A program made the position numbers and the translations under genes. Of a stretch of 64,000 nt of DNA, positions 9,258 through 17,733 are shown in pieces. Numbering within the stretch: the first letter of the stretch is position 1; each line of letters begins with the position of its first letter. This DNA comes from Streptomyces sp. SID8352 (GTDB lineage: Bacteria; Actinomycetota; Actinomycetes; Streptomycetales; Streptomycetaceae): positions 25,323 to 89,322 of the forward strand of contig NZ_WWGX01000023.1 in the NCBI RefSeq assembly GCF_009862265.1, written 5' to 3'. The notes under the pieces are model-generated. The model worked only from the letters and a program-made list of their open reading frames with translations, ran no database searches and was not told the origin of the DNA.

Positions 9258-9292
9258 CGGATCCCGGGAGCGCTGCCCGCTCCCGGGATCCG
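9258..9292. terminator. Hairpin terminator
   Basis: Perfect 15-bp stem (CGGATCCCGGGAGCG and its complement) with loop CTGCC, no T-run, between the SDR and ATP-grasp genes. Confidence 0.65.
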
Positions 9293-9442
9293 CGCTCCCG
9301 CGTGCGGCCGAGAGCCGGCGGGACCGGGAAGGTGTCACCGGCCGACGCTCCCGCAGCATCCTCCAACGCCCCGTTCCCGGCCGCCGCACCGCCGTCACGC
9401 GGACCCGGCCCCAGCCCGCCCCAGTCCTCCAGGAGGCAGAGC

Positions 9443-10705
9443 ATGTCCGAGCACATCCTGATCGTCGGCCCGGGCCGCGACTTCCCCCCTCGCCTCCGCC
9501 GCGCCGAGCCAGGGGCCCGGACCACGGTGATCTGCGACATCACCTACATGGGCCGGGTCCGCGAACCGGGTGGCAACGCCCGGGTCATCTGCGTCCGCAG
9601 GGACGCCCCCGAGCAGGAGTGGATCGACCTGGCCATGGCGGTGCACAAGTTCGATCCGTTCACCCGCGTCAGCTCGTTCGGTGAGTCGGACCAGTACCCC
9701 TACGCGGCGATCGCCGAGGCCCTGGGACTGCCCGCGCACAGCAGGGAGACCGTGAACCTGGCCCACGACAAGGCAGCGATGCGCGCCTGGCTGCGCGAGC
9801 AGGGGATCGACGGCGCCGCCTCGGCGCGCGTCCGGGACCTGGAGGAGCTGCGCGCCTTCGTGGGGCGGCACGGCCTGCCGTGCATCGTGAAGCCGGTGAC
9901 CAACGCGGGCAGCGCCGGGGTCAGCAAGGTCACGTCCGAGAGCGACCTGGAGCGCGCCCTGGAGCGGGCCGGCGGGAGCGGTACCGGTCCGGCCGAAGGG
10001 GGCGTGCTGGTCGAGGAGTTCTTCGACGGCCCGCAGTTCAGCGTCGAGGCGTTCTCCGAGTCCGGCGAGCACGAGGTGGTGGGTGTCACCCGCAAGTACT
10101 CCGACCCGGTGAGCTTCGTCGAGTTGGGCCATGTCTCGCCCGCCGGCCTCTCCGGCGAGCGGAGCCGGGAGATCGGGACGTACGTCGAGCGGATCCTCGA
10201 CGCCATCGGAGTGCGCGACGGACCCACGCACACCGAGATCGTGCTCACCGACCGGGGCCCGCGGCTGATCGAGACGCACATCCGCATGGGCGGCGACAGG
10301 ATCCCGGACCTGACCCTGGACGCCACCGGTGTCGACATCGACGACTGCGCGGTCCGCCAGGCGCTCGGCGAGCGGGTGCTGCCGGGCATCCGCGCCGCCC
10401 TCGACGCCGCGGACCGGCCGAGGCGGGCCTCATCGGTCTGGTTCGCCTCGGTCGACACGGCCGGCGTCCTCGACGCGGTCACCGGGACGGACGATGCGGC
10501 GGCCGTGCCGGGGGTGACCGAGGTGTCGGTGCTCGCCGAGCCGGGCACCAGGATCGGCGCGCTCGTGGACTCCGAGTCACGGCTGGCGTGCGTCCGGGCG
10601 CTGGCGGACACCCCGGATGCCGCGGTGACGGCCGCGCAGGAGGCCGTCTCCCGGCTGGAGTTCCGGATCAGGGCACGCCCGCAGGGCAGCGGCGCGGCGG
10701 TCTGA
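9443..10705 (+). CDS. ATP-grasp carboxylate-amine ligase-like protein
   Basis: 420 residues with the ATP-grasp layout: N-terminal preATP-grasp domain (HILIVGPGRDFPPRLRRAE), LAHDKAAMRAWLREQGI, the ATP-binding Lys in LPCIVKPVTNAGSAGVSKV, GGVLVEEFFDGPQFSVEAF, the metal-binding THTEIVLTDRGPRLIETHIRMGGD, and a C-terminal domain. It resembles BacD-type L-amino-acid ligases and biotin-carboxylase-like ligases that join a carboxylate to an amine. AGGAGG stands 6 bases before ATG 9443. The next gene on the strand, beyond a strong hairpin, is an MFS exporter. A dipeptide or small amide with self-export is a reasonable guess; the substrate is unknown. Confidence 0.85.
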   Translation: MSEHILIVGPGRDFPPRLRRAEPGARTTVICDITYMGRVREPGGNARVICVRRDAPEQEWIDLAMAVHKFDPFTRVSSFGESDQYPYAAIAEALGLPAHSRETVNLAHDKAAMRAWLREQGIDGAASARVRDLEELRAFVGRHGLPCIVKPVTNAGSAGVSKVTSESDLERALERAGGSGTGPAEGGVLVEEFFDGPQFSVEAFSESGEHEVVGVTRKYSDPVSFVELGHVSPAGLSGERSREIGTYVERILDAIGVRDGPTHTEIVLTDRGPRLIETHIRMGGDRIPDLTLDATGVDIDDCAVRQALGERVLPGIRAALDAADRPRRASSVWFASVDTAGVLDAVTGTDDAAAVPGVTEVSVLAEPGTRIGALVDSESRLACVRALADTPDAAVTAAQEAVSRLEFRIRARPQGSGAAV

Positions 10706-10709
10706 GACG

Positions 10710-10763
10710 GGTCGTGTGCCTGCCGCCGGGGAAGCGCAGCCCGGTGGCGGCAGGCACACGACC
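10710..10763 (+). terminator. Strong hairpin after ATP-grasp gene
   Basis: Perfect 18-bp stem (10710-10727 with 10746-10763) and 18-base loop starting 5 bases after the stop. It should stop or reduce read-through into the MFS gene. Confidence 0.75.
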
Positions 10764-11080
10764 GGTGCGGAGCCGCGCTCGTGGTGGCGCGCGGCCCTCC
10801 CCGACCGGCGCCGGTGCCCGCCCGGCCGGGCCGGTGGAAACGGAGGCCCGGTGGGAACGCCGACGCGGTGCGGGGCGGTCGGCGTCCACGGGGATCCGGG
10901 GACGGCCCGCCCTCGGTCGGCGTCGTGGCAACGCGCGTCGATTCCCGGCGCGTTGACCGACCCGCACCGCCGCGCCGGGCCCCGCTCCGCCCCGGTCCGT
11001 GGCGGAGCGGGTGAGCAGGGCATCAGGCCCTCGGCGAACCCATCCGCCGGACACCGCTGCGCGGCCGGAAGCGGGAGGCC

Positions 11081-11170
11081 GCCCGTCCCGCACGGGGCGC
11101 CCGTCCCGCACGGGGCGCCCGTCCCGCACGGGGCGCCCGTCCCGCACGGGGCGCCCGTCCCGCACGGGGC
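11081..11170. repeat. Five tandem 18-bp near-palindromic repeats
   Basis: Five exact copies of GCCCGTCCCGCACGGGGC, each a weak dyad (GCCC..GGGC), in the 554-base gap between the ATP-grasp and MFS genes. The rest of the gap shows no gene-like frame. It ends 90 bases before the MFS start, so it may act on that promoter or be a variable-number repeat. Confidence 0.9.
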
Positions 11171-11259
11171 GCCCGTCCGGCGCTCGGCGACAGGCGGCCG
11201 GAGTCGGTCCTGTCGCGCCGCGTCCCTTCAGGTCCCACGAGAGAGAAGAGAACCCTGAC

Positions 11260-12510
11260 ATGACGGCTGGCCCCCGGACCGCCGCGCCGCGCGGCGGCTC
11301 CTCGTCACGCTCGGGATTCTGGCACTTCTGGGCCGCCTCGGGCATCAGCAGTCTGGGATCCGGCATCACCGCCGTGGCCCTGCCGCTGACCGCCCTCGCC
11401 GTGCTGGACGCGTCGGCCTTCGAGGTCGGTCTCATCACCGCCGCCAGCTACACCGGCGCGGTCCTCATCGGGCTGCCGGCCGGGGTGATCGTGCAGCGGT
11501 TCCCGTTGCAGCGGCTGCAGGTCATCATGGACCTGATCCGGGCCGCCCTGATCGCCTCGGTCCCCGTCGCCGCGTGGCTGCACATGCTGACGCTCGCTCA
11601 GCTCGTCCTGGTCGGGCTCGCCATCAGCCTGGCCAACATCCTCTTCGACGTCGCCAACACGGCCTTCCTCCCCTCCCTCGTCGCCAAGGAGGAGCTGACA
11701 GCCCGCAACAGCCTCCTCTCCGGAACCCTGGCGACGACCCAGCTCGCCGGCCCCTCGCTGGGCGGCCTGCTGGTGCAGACGCTGGGGGCGGCCACCAGCC
11801 TCATCACCGACGCGGTCAGCTACCTGCTGTCCGCGGTCTTCCTCTGGCGCGTCCCCAACAAGGACTCACGCTCCGCCGCGCGCGACCACGAGCCGTTCGC
11901 GCAGCAGGTGAGGGCCGGGCTGAGGTTCGTGCTGCGGCACCCGGTCATACGCCCCTGCGTGGTCGCCTCCACCGCCCTCAATCTCTCCTCCGGCGTGGTC
12001 CTGGCCACGGCACCGGTCTTCCTCGTCCGGACGGCCGGGCTGCCCGCGGGGACGGTCGGGCTCGTCCTCGCCAGCGACGGGGTGGGCGCACTGGCGGGTG
12101 CCGCGATCACCACCCGTCTCTCGGCCACGATCGGAACGGCCCGCGTCGCGTTGGTCTCGACCGCCGCGGGAGCCGTCCTCGCGCTGGGCATGCCGCTGGC
12201 CCACGCGAGCTGGACGGCGCTCTGCTTCGCCCTGGGCCAGGCCGGCTTCGCGGCCGGCATCACCGCGTTCAGCATCGTCACCCGCACCCACCGCCAGACC
12301 GTCACCCCGCCGGAGCTGCTGCCCCGCGTCGTCGCCTCCGTCCGCTTCTTCACCTGGGGAGCGATTCCGGTGGGCGCGCTGCTGGGCGGACTCGCCGCCG
12401 ACACCCTCGGAGCGCGCAACGGCCTCCTGGTCGGCTGCACCGCCGCCTTCCTGGCACCGGTGGCCCTCCACTTCAGCAAGGTGCGCCACTGCAAGGACCT
12501 CGCCGACTGA
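11260..12510 (+). CDS. MFS transporter (EntS/MFS_3-like exporter)
   Basis: 416 residues with 12 predicted membrane helices and a short hydrophilic N terminus. FWHFWAASGISSLGSGITAVALPL begins helix 1; AGVIVQRFPLQRLQVIMDLIRA is the loop 2-3 signature region in degenerate form; the central loop (NKDSRSAARDHEPF) separates the two halves. The arrangement matches MFS_3 exporters such as enterobactin exporter EntS and macrolide-efflux proteins. ATG 11260 follows GAGAGAAGAG. Likely role is export of the ATP-grasp product or of a drug; the substrate is not inferable. Confidence 0.88.
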   Translation: MTAGPRTAAPRGGSSSRSGFWHFWAASGISSLGSGITAVALPLTALAVLDASAFEVGLITAASYTGAVLIGLPAGVIVQRFPLQRLQVIMDLIRAALIASVPVAAWLHMLTLAQLVLVGLAISLANILFDVANTAFLPSLVAKEELTARNSLLSGTLATTQLAGPSLGGLLVQTLGAATSLITDAVSYLLSAVFLWRVPNKDSRSAARDHEPFAQQVRAGLRFVLRHPVIRPCVVASTALNLSSGVVLATAPVFLVRTAGLPAGTVGLVLASDGVGALAGAAITTRLSATIGTARVALVSTAAGAVLALGMPLAHASWTALCFALGQAGFAAGITAFSIVTRTHRQTVTPPELLPRVVASVRFFTWGAIPVGALLGGLAADTLGARNGLLVGCTAAFLAPVALHFSKVRHCKDLAD

Positions 12511-12681
12511 ACCGCGCCCGGCGTCCCGCCCGGGCTCGCTCCGTCCTCCCGGCCGGTGCGGCGCGCGGCGCGGCGGCCGGGCGCCGTACCGCTCGGAGGG
12601 GGCCATGTGGAACGCCGGTCCGGTCGCCCCGGGTCACCGGATACAGTGCGCGGGACGCCGGCCAGGGCAGGAAGAGGAAGC

Positions 12682-13902
12682 GTGACCGACACCAGCGACA
12701 CCAGGCCCGCCGACGGCGGGGAGCGAGCGCCGCAGCCCGGCTGGCTGCACCGGCTGATGCGATGGATCCCCCTGATCGCGCCCCTCCTGCTGTGGGCGGT
12801 GCCCTGCTGGGTGCTCCTGTACACCGGCCAGCACTGGCCGCTGCCCGTCACCCTGATCGGTACGTTCCTCTTCGTCCTGGGCCCGGTCTGCATGCCGCTC
12901 GCGATGGTGCGCGGCCACGGTCGGCGCCAGGAGGACCGGGCGGCGATCATCGGCGACACCCTGCTGGGGACGAGCTGGGTCCTGTTCACCTGGTCCGTCC
13001 TGACCGGCGTACCGCTGCGGTTCGCCCTGGCCGTGGCCGATGCCGGCGGGCCCGAGGACCGGGCCCGCGCCGTCACCTGGGCCGCCCTCGGCATCACCGC
13101 GGCACTGCTCACCTGGGGGCACGCCGAGGCGCGCCGTGTGCCACGGGTGCGCCGGCTCGACGTACCGCTCCCCCGGCTGGGCCCCGGACTGGACGGCACC
13201 CGTGTCGTCCTCGTCACCGACACCCACTACGGCCCCCTCGACCGCGCCCGCTGGTCGGCGCGGGTGTGCGCGAGGGTGAACGCCCTGGAGGCCGACCTCG
13301 TCTGCCACACAGGCGACATCGCCGACGGCACGGCCGAACGCCGCCGCGCCCAGGCCGCCCCGCTCGCCACCGTGCGGGCCACCCGGGCCCGTGTGTACGT
13401 CACCGGCAACCACGAGTACTACAGCGAGGCCCAGGGCTGGGTCGACCTGATGGACGAACTGGGCTGGGAGCCGCTGCGCAACCGCCATCTGCTGCTCGAA
13501 CGCGGAGGCGACACCCTGGTGGTCGCCGGGGTGGACGACGTCACCGCGGACTCCTCCGGCCTGCCGGACCACCGCGCCCACCTCGCCGGAGCGCTGAGCG
13601 GCGCCGACCCCGGCCTGCCCGTCCTGCTCCTGGCGCACCAGCCCAAGTTCGTCGACCGGGCCGCGGCCGCCGGTGTCGACCTCCAGCTCTCCGGCCACAC
13701 CCACGGCGGCCAGATCTGGCCCTTCCACCATCTGGTGCGCCTGGACCAGCCCGCCCTCGCGGGACTCAGCCGGCACGGCGCCCGCACCCTCCTCTACACC
13801 AGCCGCGGCACCGGCTTCTGGGGCCCGCCGTTCCGCGTCTTCGCCCCCAGCGAGATCACCCTGCTCGTCCTCCGCTCCCCGCACGCGCCTCCCGCGCCAT
13901 AG
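12682..13902 (+). CDS. Membrane-anchored metallophosphoesterase
   Basis: 406 residues. Four hydrophobic helices fill about residues 25-155, then a calcineurin-like phosphoesterase domain with all metal motifs: VTDTHYG (DxH), HTGDIAD (GD), TGNHEYY (GNH) and LSGHTHGGQIWPF (GHTH). This is the YkuE/YaeI type that may act on phospholipid headgroups or UDP-sugar lipids. The enzymatic domain follows the helices; side of the membrane not determined. Start GTG 12682 has GAAGAGGAAG just before it; the more upstream in-frame ATG lies in non-coding-like sequence. Confidence 0.87.
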   Translation: MTDTSDTRPADGGERAPQPGWLHRLMRWIPLIAPLLLWAVPCWVLLYTGQHWPLPVTLIGTFLFVLGPVCMPLAMVRGHGRRQEDRAAIIGDTLLGTSWVLFTWSVLTGVPLRFALAVADAGGPEDRARAVTWAALGITAALLTWGHAEARRVPRVRRLDVPLPRLGPGLDGTRVVLVTDTHYGPLDRARWSARVCARVNALEADLVCHTGDIADGTAERRRAQAAPLATVRATRARVYVTGNHEYYSEAQGWVDLMDELGWEPLRNRHLLLERGGDTLVVAGVDDVTADSSGLPDHRAHLAGALSGADPGLPVLLLAHQPKFVDRAAAAGVDLQLSGHTHGGQIWPFHHLVRLDQPALAGLSRHGARTLLYTSRGTGFWGPPFRVFAPSEITLLVLRSPHAPPAP

Positions 13903-14399
13903 CGCCGGACGGCGCGGACCTCCTCGCGGCGCGGATGCGCGCGGGGCACTCGGCGGGGGCCGGCACGTTCGTGGAACGGTGCGCCGGGGCGCTCCGGCGG
14001 GAGGTCCCCCTCCGGTGGGGGCGGCAGGTCGAGGGCAGCCACCCCGTGCACGGCGCCCGACGGGGGCGGAGACCGGTCGCGGGGCGTCACGGGCCCGTAC
14101 CGGTCGTGCACGGGGCGGGTCGCCACCGGTCGCCCTGCGGGGGCTCACCCACCGTGCGAGCGCGGGGAACGGGCGGCCGGGGCGTGGTTGCGACGGGAGC
14201 TCCCCCCCGGTGGAGACCTCCGGTCCACCGGGGGATACTGGACGTGGGTTCAGCGCTTCCGCATCCGGCGACAACCCGACGACCTCCCTGAACCGACTCC
14301 CGTCATACCGCGCCGGAACTCCCGGCGGCACGGAACCGGGACGAGGCCCTGGCACCCGAATTCCCCCGTCGGTTCATGGTGAGTGGCAGGGTGAGAATC
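13903..14399. other. Gene-free stretch
   Basis: About 500 bases with no convincing frame, repeat or hairpin; probably carries the promoter of the following gene. Confidence 0.5.
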
Positions 14400-15254
14400 A
14401 TGACCGAGTCCCATGAGAGCCGCACCGGACCCGACGTGCGGATCGAGTTCAGGACGGATCCGGACGACGACACCCGGCAGGGGGTGGAGAAGTCCGTCCG
14501 GGCCATGGCGGCGCACTCGGCCGAACTGACCGCGCGGGCCCGTGCCGTGAGTTCCGGGGGCGACGAATTGACGGCACTGGTCGACGACGCGCTCCGGCGG
14601 CAGATCAACTCGGATCCCGGGGCGGCCGCGGCGCTGGCGGAGATCCTCGACCGCCCGCTGGGACCCGAGTTCGAGCCGGGCTCGGCTTCCCCCCGGGTCG
14701 TGGGCGCGTCCCCTCCGTACGACTACCACTGGTCCTGGCACGACCTCAACGGCGCCGCCCAGGACCAGATGATCCTCGACGACGCGGCCGCGCACGCGGC
14801 CCTGTACGCCAAGTCCGGTCTGGGCGGGGCGGGAACGTTTGTCAACGCGCACGCGGGGTTCGGCATCGGGTTCCGCGCCAACGGCTCCCGGGTGATGCGG
14901 GCGGACTCCGGCCGCCGGGTGACGTTCGGGTACGTGGCGGGGGCCAAGGGGTTCGGCTCCAACGCGACCGTCGAGGGCGGCCTGGACTGCACCGTGTTCG
15001 AGAACGGCCGGTTCATGAAGGGAGACAGCCGGAGGATCTTCCGGCGGCGGGCGAGCGTCAATGAGACGTTCGTGGTCAATCCCGGTGCCTGGGTGCTGGA
15101 TTCCTCGATGCCGCTGGAATTCCCCGCGGTGGCCGGGCGGGACTACAACTTCAACGTCGGTGTGTGGGTGTACACGGACAACACGTCCGGTGTGGGCGTG
15201 TCGGCCGCGAAGTCCCTGTGCCAGGTCCTCGTCGAGTCCATGTGGGTGGCTTGA
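14400..15254 (+). CDS. Hypothetical beta-rich protein
   Basis: 284 residues, not recognised. Residues 1-100 are charged and helical (VEKSVRAMAAHSAELTARAR); after a Pro/Tyr-rich link (ASPPYDYHWSWHDLNG) the C-terminal 180 residues are Gly- and aromatic-rich beta strands (GAGTFVNAHAGFGIGFRANG, RVTFGYVAGAKGFGSNATVE, YNFNVGVWVYTD). There are no signal peptide, membrane helix or known catalytic motif. ATG 14400 follows AGGGTGAG. It stands alone, convergent with the LysR gene. A jelly-roll or lectin-like fold is possible but not shown. Confidence 0.75.
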   Translation: MTESHESRTGPDVRIEFRTDPDDDTRQGVEKSVRAMAAHSAELTARARAVSSGGDELTALVDDALRRQINSDPGAAAALAEILDRPLGPEFEPGSASPRVVGASPPYDYHWSWHDLNGAAQDQMILDDAAAHAALYAKSGLGGAGTFVNAHAGFGIGFRANGSRVMRADSGRRVTFGYVAGAKGFGSNATVEGGLDCTVFENGRFMKGDSRRIFRRRASVNETFVVNPGAWVLDSSMPLEFPAVAGRDYNFNVGVWVYTDNTSGVGVSAAKSLCQVLVESMWVA

Positions 15255-15503
15255 CGGCGCTCCCCGGCGGGCGGCCTTCCACGTACGGGGGCAACCCCGC
15301 CGGGGAGCCCGGCCCTCCGCGCCGCGAGCGGGCCGGATCAGGGGCGGCGGCAGGAGTCCGGCGAGGGGAGTCGGGGCAGCCGTACCGCGGGCCGCGTGCT
15401 GCTCCCGCCCCCGTCACCGCTCTGTCGCCGATTCCGGCTCCCCGGTTCCGGCTCGCCGCATCCACCGTCGTCGCGGTAGTGAACGTTCCCGCCCCGTGGG
15501 CCG

Positions 15504-16511
15504 TTACGGCCGGACGCCCGCGTTCCAGGGGTCGCGGATGGCGCGGCGGGTGCCCGGGGCGCAGCCGCTGTAGGCGCGGGCCACCCAGCTCTGCAGGTGC
15601 GGGGCCTGGGCCAGCAGATGCCGGTAGACGCGGACCGCGTGGTGGTGCAGCGCCTCCGCGACCGCCGGGTCCACCTCCTCCCGGCGCCAGACCAGCAGGT
15701 GCCGCTGCCAGAGCGGGTCGCCGGTCAGCGGTTTGACCAGGACGCCGTCGATGGGGCGGATGGTGGGCTGGACGACGGCCACGCCGAGCCCCATGGCGAT
15801 CATGGTCTGGAGCTGCTCCAGGATGTGGAACTCATGGCTGCTCGCGGGGGTGAAGCCCGCCGACTCGCAGGCGTCGTAGAAGGCGGCGGGCCATCCGACC
15901 CCGTCGTCGGAGGAGACGAACCAGGTGTCGTCGGCCAGCTCCTCCAGCGGCACGTCCAGCCGGTGGGCCAGGGGGTGGCCGGAGTGCATGGCCACGAAGA
16001 TCGGGACGGTGTTGATGGCGCGGTGCGCGAGGGCCGGGGAGTGGCGCAGGGGCAGGCCGGGGTAGTCCATGCCGAGCACCGCGTCGACCTCCCCCGCCTC
16101 CAGGAGCCTGAGCAGCTCCCCGGTGGCGTACACGCTGCACACGGAGACGGTGAGGTCGGGACACGCCTCGCGCAGATTGCCGAGCAGCTCCGGGAGGACC
16201 GGGGTGTTGGTGACGCCCAGCCGCAGGGTCCGGGCGCCCGCGCCGGGCGAGCCGGGGCCGTGGCGTCGTCCCAGCGCGTCGGCGCGGGAGAGGACGTCGC
16301 GGGCCTGACTGACCACCTCCACGCCGTACGCGGTGAGTTCCACGCCGCTGTTGCTGCGCACGAACAGGCCCTCCCCCAGCAGCCTTTCGATGCGGCGCAG
16401 TTGGGTGCTGAGCGCGGGCTGGGTGTAGCCCAGGGCCGCGGCGGCCCGTCCCACGCTGCCGGAGTCCGCGATGGCGCACAGGACGCGCAGATGACGCAGT
16501 TCAAGTTCCAC
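15504..16511 (-). CDS. LysR-family transcriptional regulator
   Basis: 335 residues: N-terminal winged helix (LELRHLRVLCAIADSGSVGRAAAALG, then TQPALSTQLRRIERLLG) and a periplasmic-binding-like effector domain from about residue 90. Start GTG 16511 has GAGGTG 6 bases upstream. The 30 C-terminal residues after VYRHLLAQ are longer than usual. The nearest divergent gene is the small ATPase at 16765, whose start is 254 bases away; it may be a target, but no LysR box (T-N11-A) was pinned down. Confidence 0.88.
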   Translation of the reverse strand: MELELRHLRVLCAIADSGSVGRAAAALGYTQPALSTQLRRIERLLGEGLFVRSNSGVELTAYGVEVVSQARDVLSRADALGRRHGPGSPGAGARTLRLGVTNTPVLPELLGNLREACPDLTVSVCSVYATGELLRLLEAGEVDAVLGMDYPGLPLRHSPALAHRAINTVPIFVAMHSGHPLAHRLDVPLEELADDTWFVSSDDGVGWPAAFYDACESAGFTPASSHEFHILEQLQTMIAMGLGVAVVQPTIRPIDGVLVKPLTGDPLWQRHLLVWRREEVDPAVAEALHHHAVRVYRHLLAQAPHLQSWVARAYSGCAPGTRRAIRDPWNAGVRP

Positions 16512-16764
16512 AGCACACACCTCGCCGGCTCGGGATGCCGGTCCATTATGCGCCGGATCGGGGGAAGCGCCCACGGGGTGTCCACCACCGCGGTGCGCAG
16601 GGCCCGCGCGGACGCGGTACGGCGGCGTTATGGCCCGGCCGACCGTTCTCTTATGGCCCGGCCCGTTGTCCCGGCGGAGCCGCCCGTGCGAGTCTCCAGA
16701 TCTCGTCACGGTGAGTGCGCCGACCGACGCGACAAGGGGACTTCATCTTCCGAGGAGACGCACC

Positions 16765-17292
16765 ATGCCCTCCCTCCAGATCCGCTTCGTCCTTGAGCCG
16801 ACCCCGGGCGCGGTCCGCCGTGCCCGCCACCGCGTGGCCGCGGCCGCCGAGGCGTGGGGCGTGCCCTTGGACGAGGACCTGCGCTTCCGGATCGAGGTGG
16901 TGACCTCGGAACTCCTCACCAACGCGCTGCGGCACGCCCCCGGCCCGACGGAGGTCGAGGTCTCGCTGGAGCGGGATCTCCTGCTCGTCTCGGTCCACGA
17001 CGGCAGTCCGGTGATGCCGACGGCGTGCGCGACGGACGGCGAGCGGGAGGGGGGCCGGGGGCTGGCCCTCGTCGAGGGGCTGTGCCTGCTGCACGGCGCC
17101 GACCGCACCGCCGACGGGAAGCGCTGCTGGGCCGTCGTCCCCGTACCGGCGCCGGTGGACCGGACGCCCCGGGCTCCGGCGGGCGCCGGGCGGGCCGGTG
17201 CGGGGGAACCCACCGGACGCTGGTCGATCACGCCCGACGGCCTGGAGCTGCTGAAGCGCCTGCTCCCGGCGGTGTACGCCCTGGAACCCTGA
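16765..17292 (+). CDS. HATPase_c anti-sigma-factor-like ATPase
   Basis: 175 residues of the RsbW/SpoIIAB-like single-domain GHKL family that is abundant in Streptomyces: N box ELLTNALRHA, G1-like VHDGSP and G2-like GGRGLALVEGL. Such proteins bind ATP and either phosphorylate an anti-anti-sigma factor or hold a sigma factor. No sigma or anti-anti-sigma gene is adjacent. A 40-residue C-terminal tail (GRWSITPDGLELLKRLLPAVYALEP) may be a partner-docking helix. ATG 16765 follows GAGGAGA. Confidence 0.85.
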   Translation: MPSLQIRFVLEPTPGAVRRARHRVAAAAEAWGVPLDEDLRFRIEVVTSELLTNALRHAPGPTEVEVSLERDLLLVSVHDGSPVMPTACATDGEREGGRGLALVEGLCLLHGADRTADGKRCWAVVPVPAPVDRTPRAPAGAGRAGAGEPTGRWSITPDGLELLKRLLPAVYALEP

Positions 17293-17733
17293 TCGGCGGG
17301 GCGCCTCCCGGCCCGCCGGGTCCCGCCCGGCCGCCGGAGCCCGGCCGCCGACGCCCCCTGCCGGAGCCCCCCGGGGCCGCTGGCGCCCCTGCCGAAGACC
17401 CTCGGCCCACCGGGACCCGGGTCCGCGGTCCCGGTCCACCGGGCCCGGCTCCCTCCCCAGCCCCCCGGCCCGCCGCAGCCGTGCCCGCCGCCCCCCTCCG
17501 GCGCCGCGGGCCGGGGTCCTTCGGGAACCTGCCGGGAGCCCCCGGCAGCCGGGTCCGAGGACCCGGGCCATGAGGCCCGAAACCCCCTGCCACCTGGCCT
17601 CCCGTACCACCAGGGACGGCGCCGCCCGGCACCGCCCCGCCCCGCACCCCCGTCGGCCGGGGCGGATAGCCTGTCCGTCCCTCGGCCACGCCGGGCCTCC
17701 CCCGCACACCCCCTCGCACATGAGGTGACCCAT
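17293..17733. other. Gene-free GC-rich stretch
   Basis: About 440 bases of CCCGG/GGCC-rich low-complexity sequence. No gene-like frame on either strand. It must contain the promoter for the aminopeptidase. Confidence 0.5.

Noticed and set aside
11574..14291. 905-residue plus-strand frame
   Set aside because: Out of frame with the MFS and phosphoesterase genes, which have clear motifs; Arg/Pro/Gly-rich composition.
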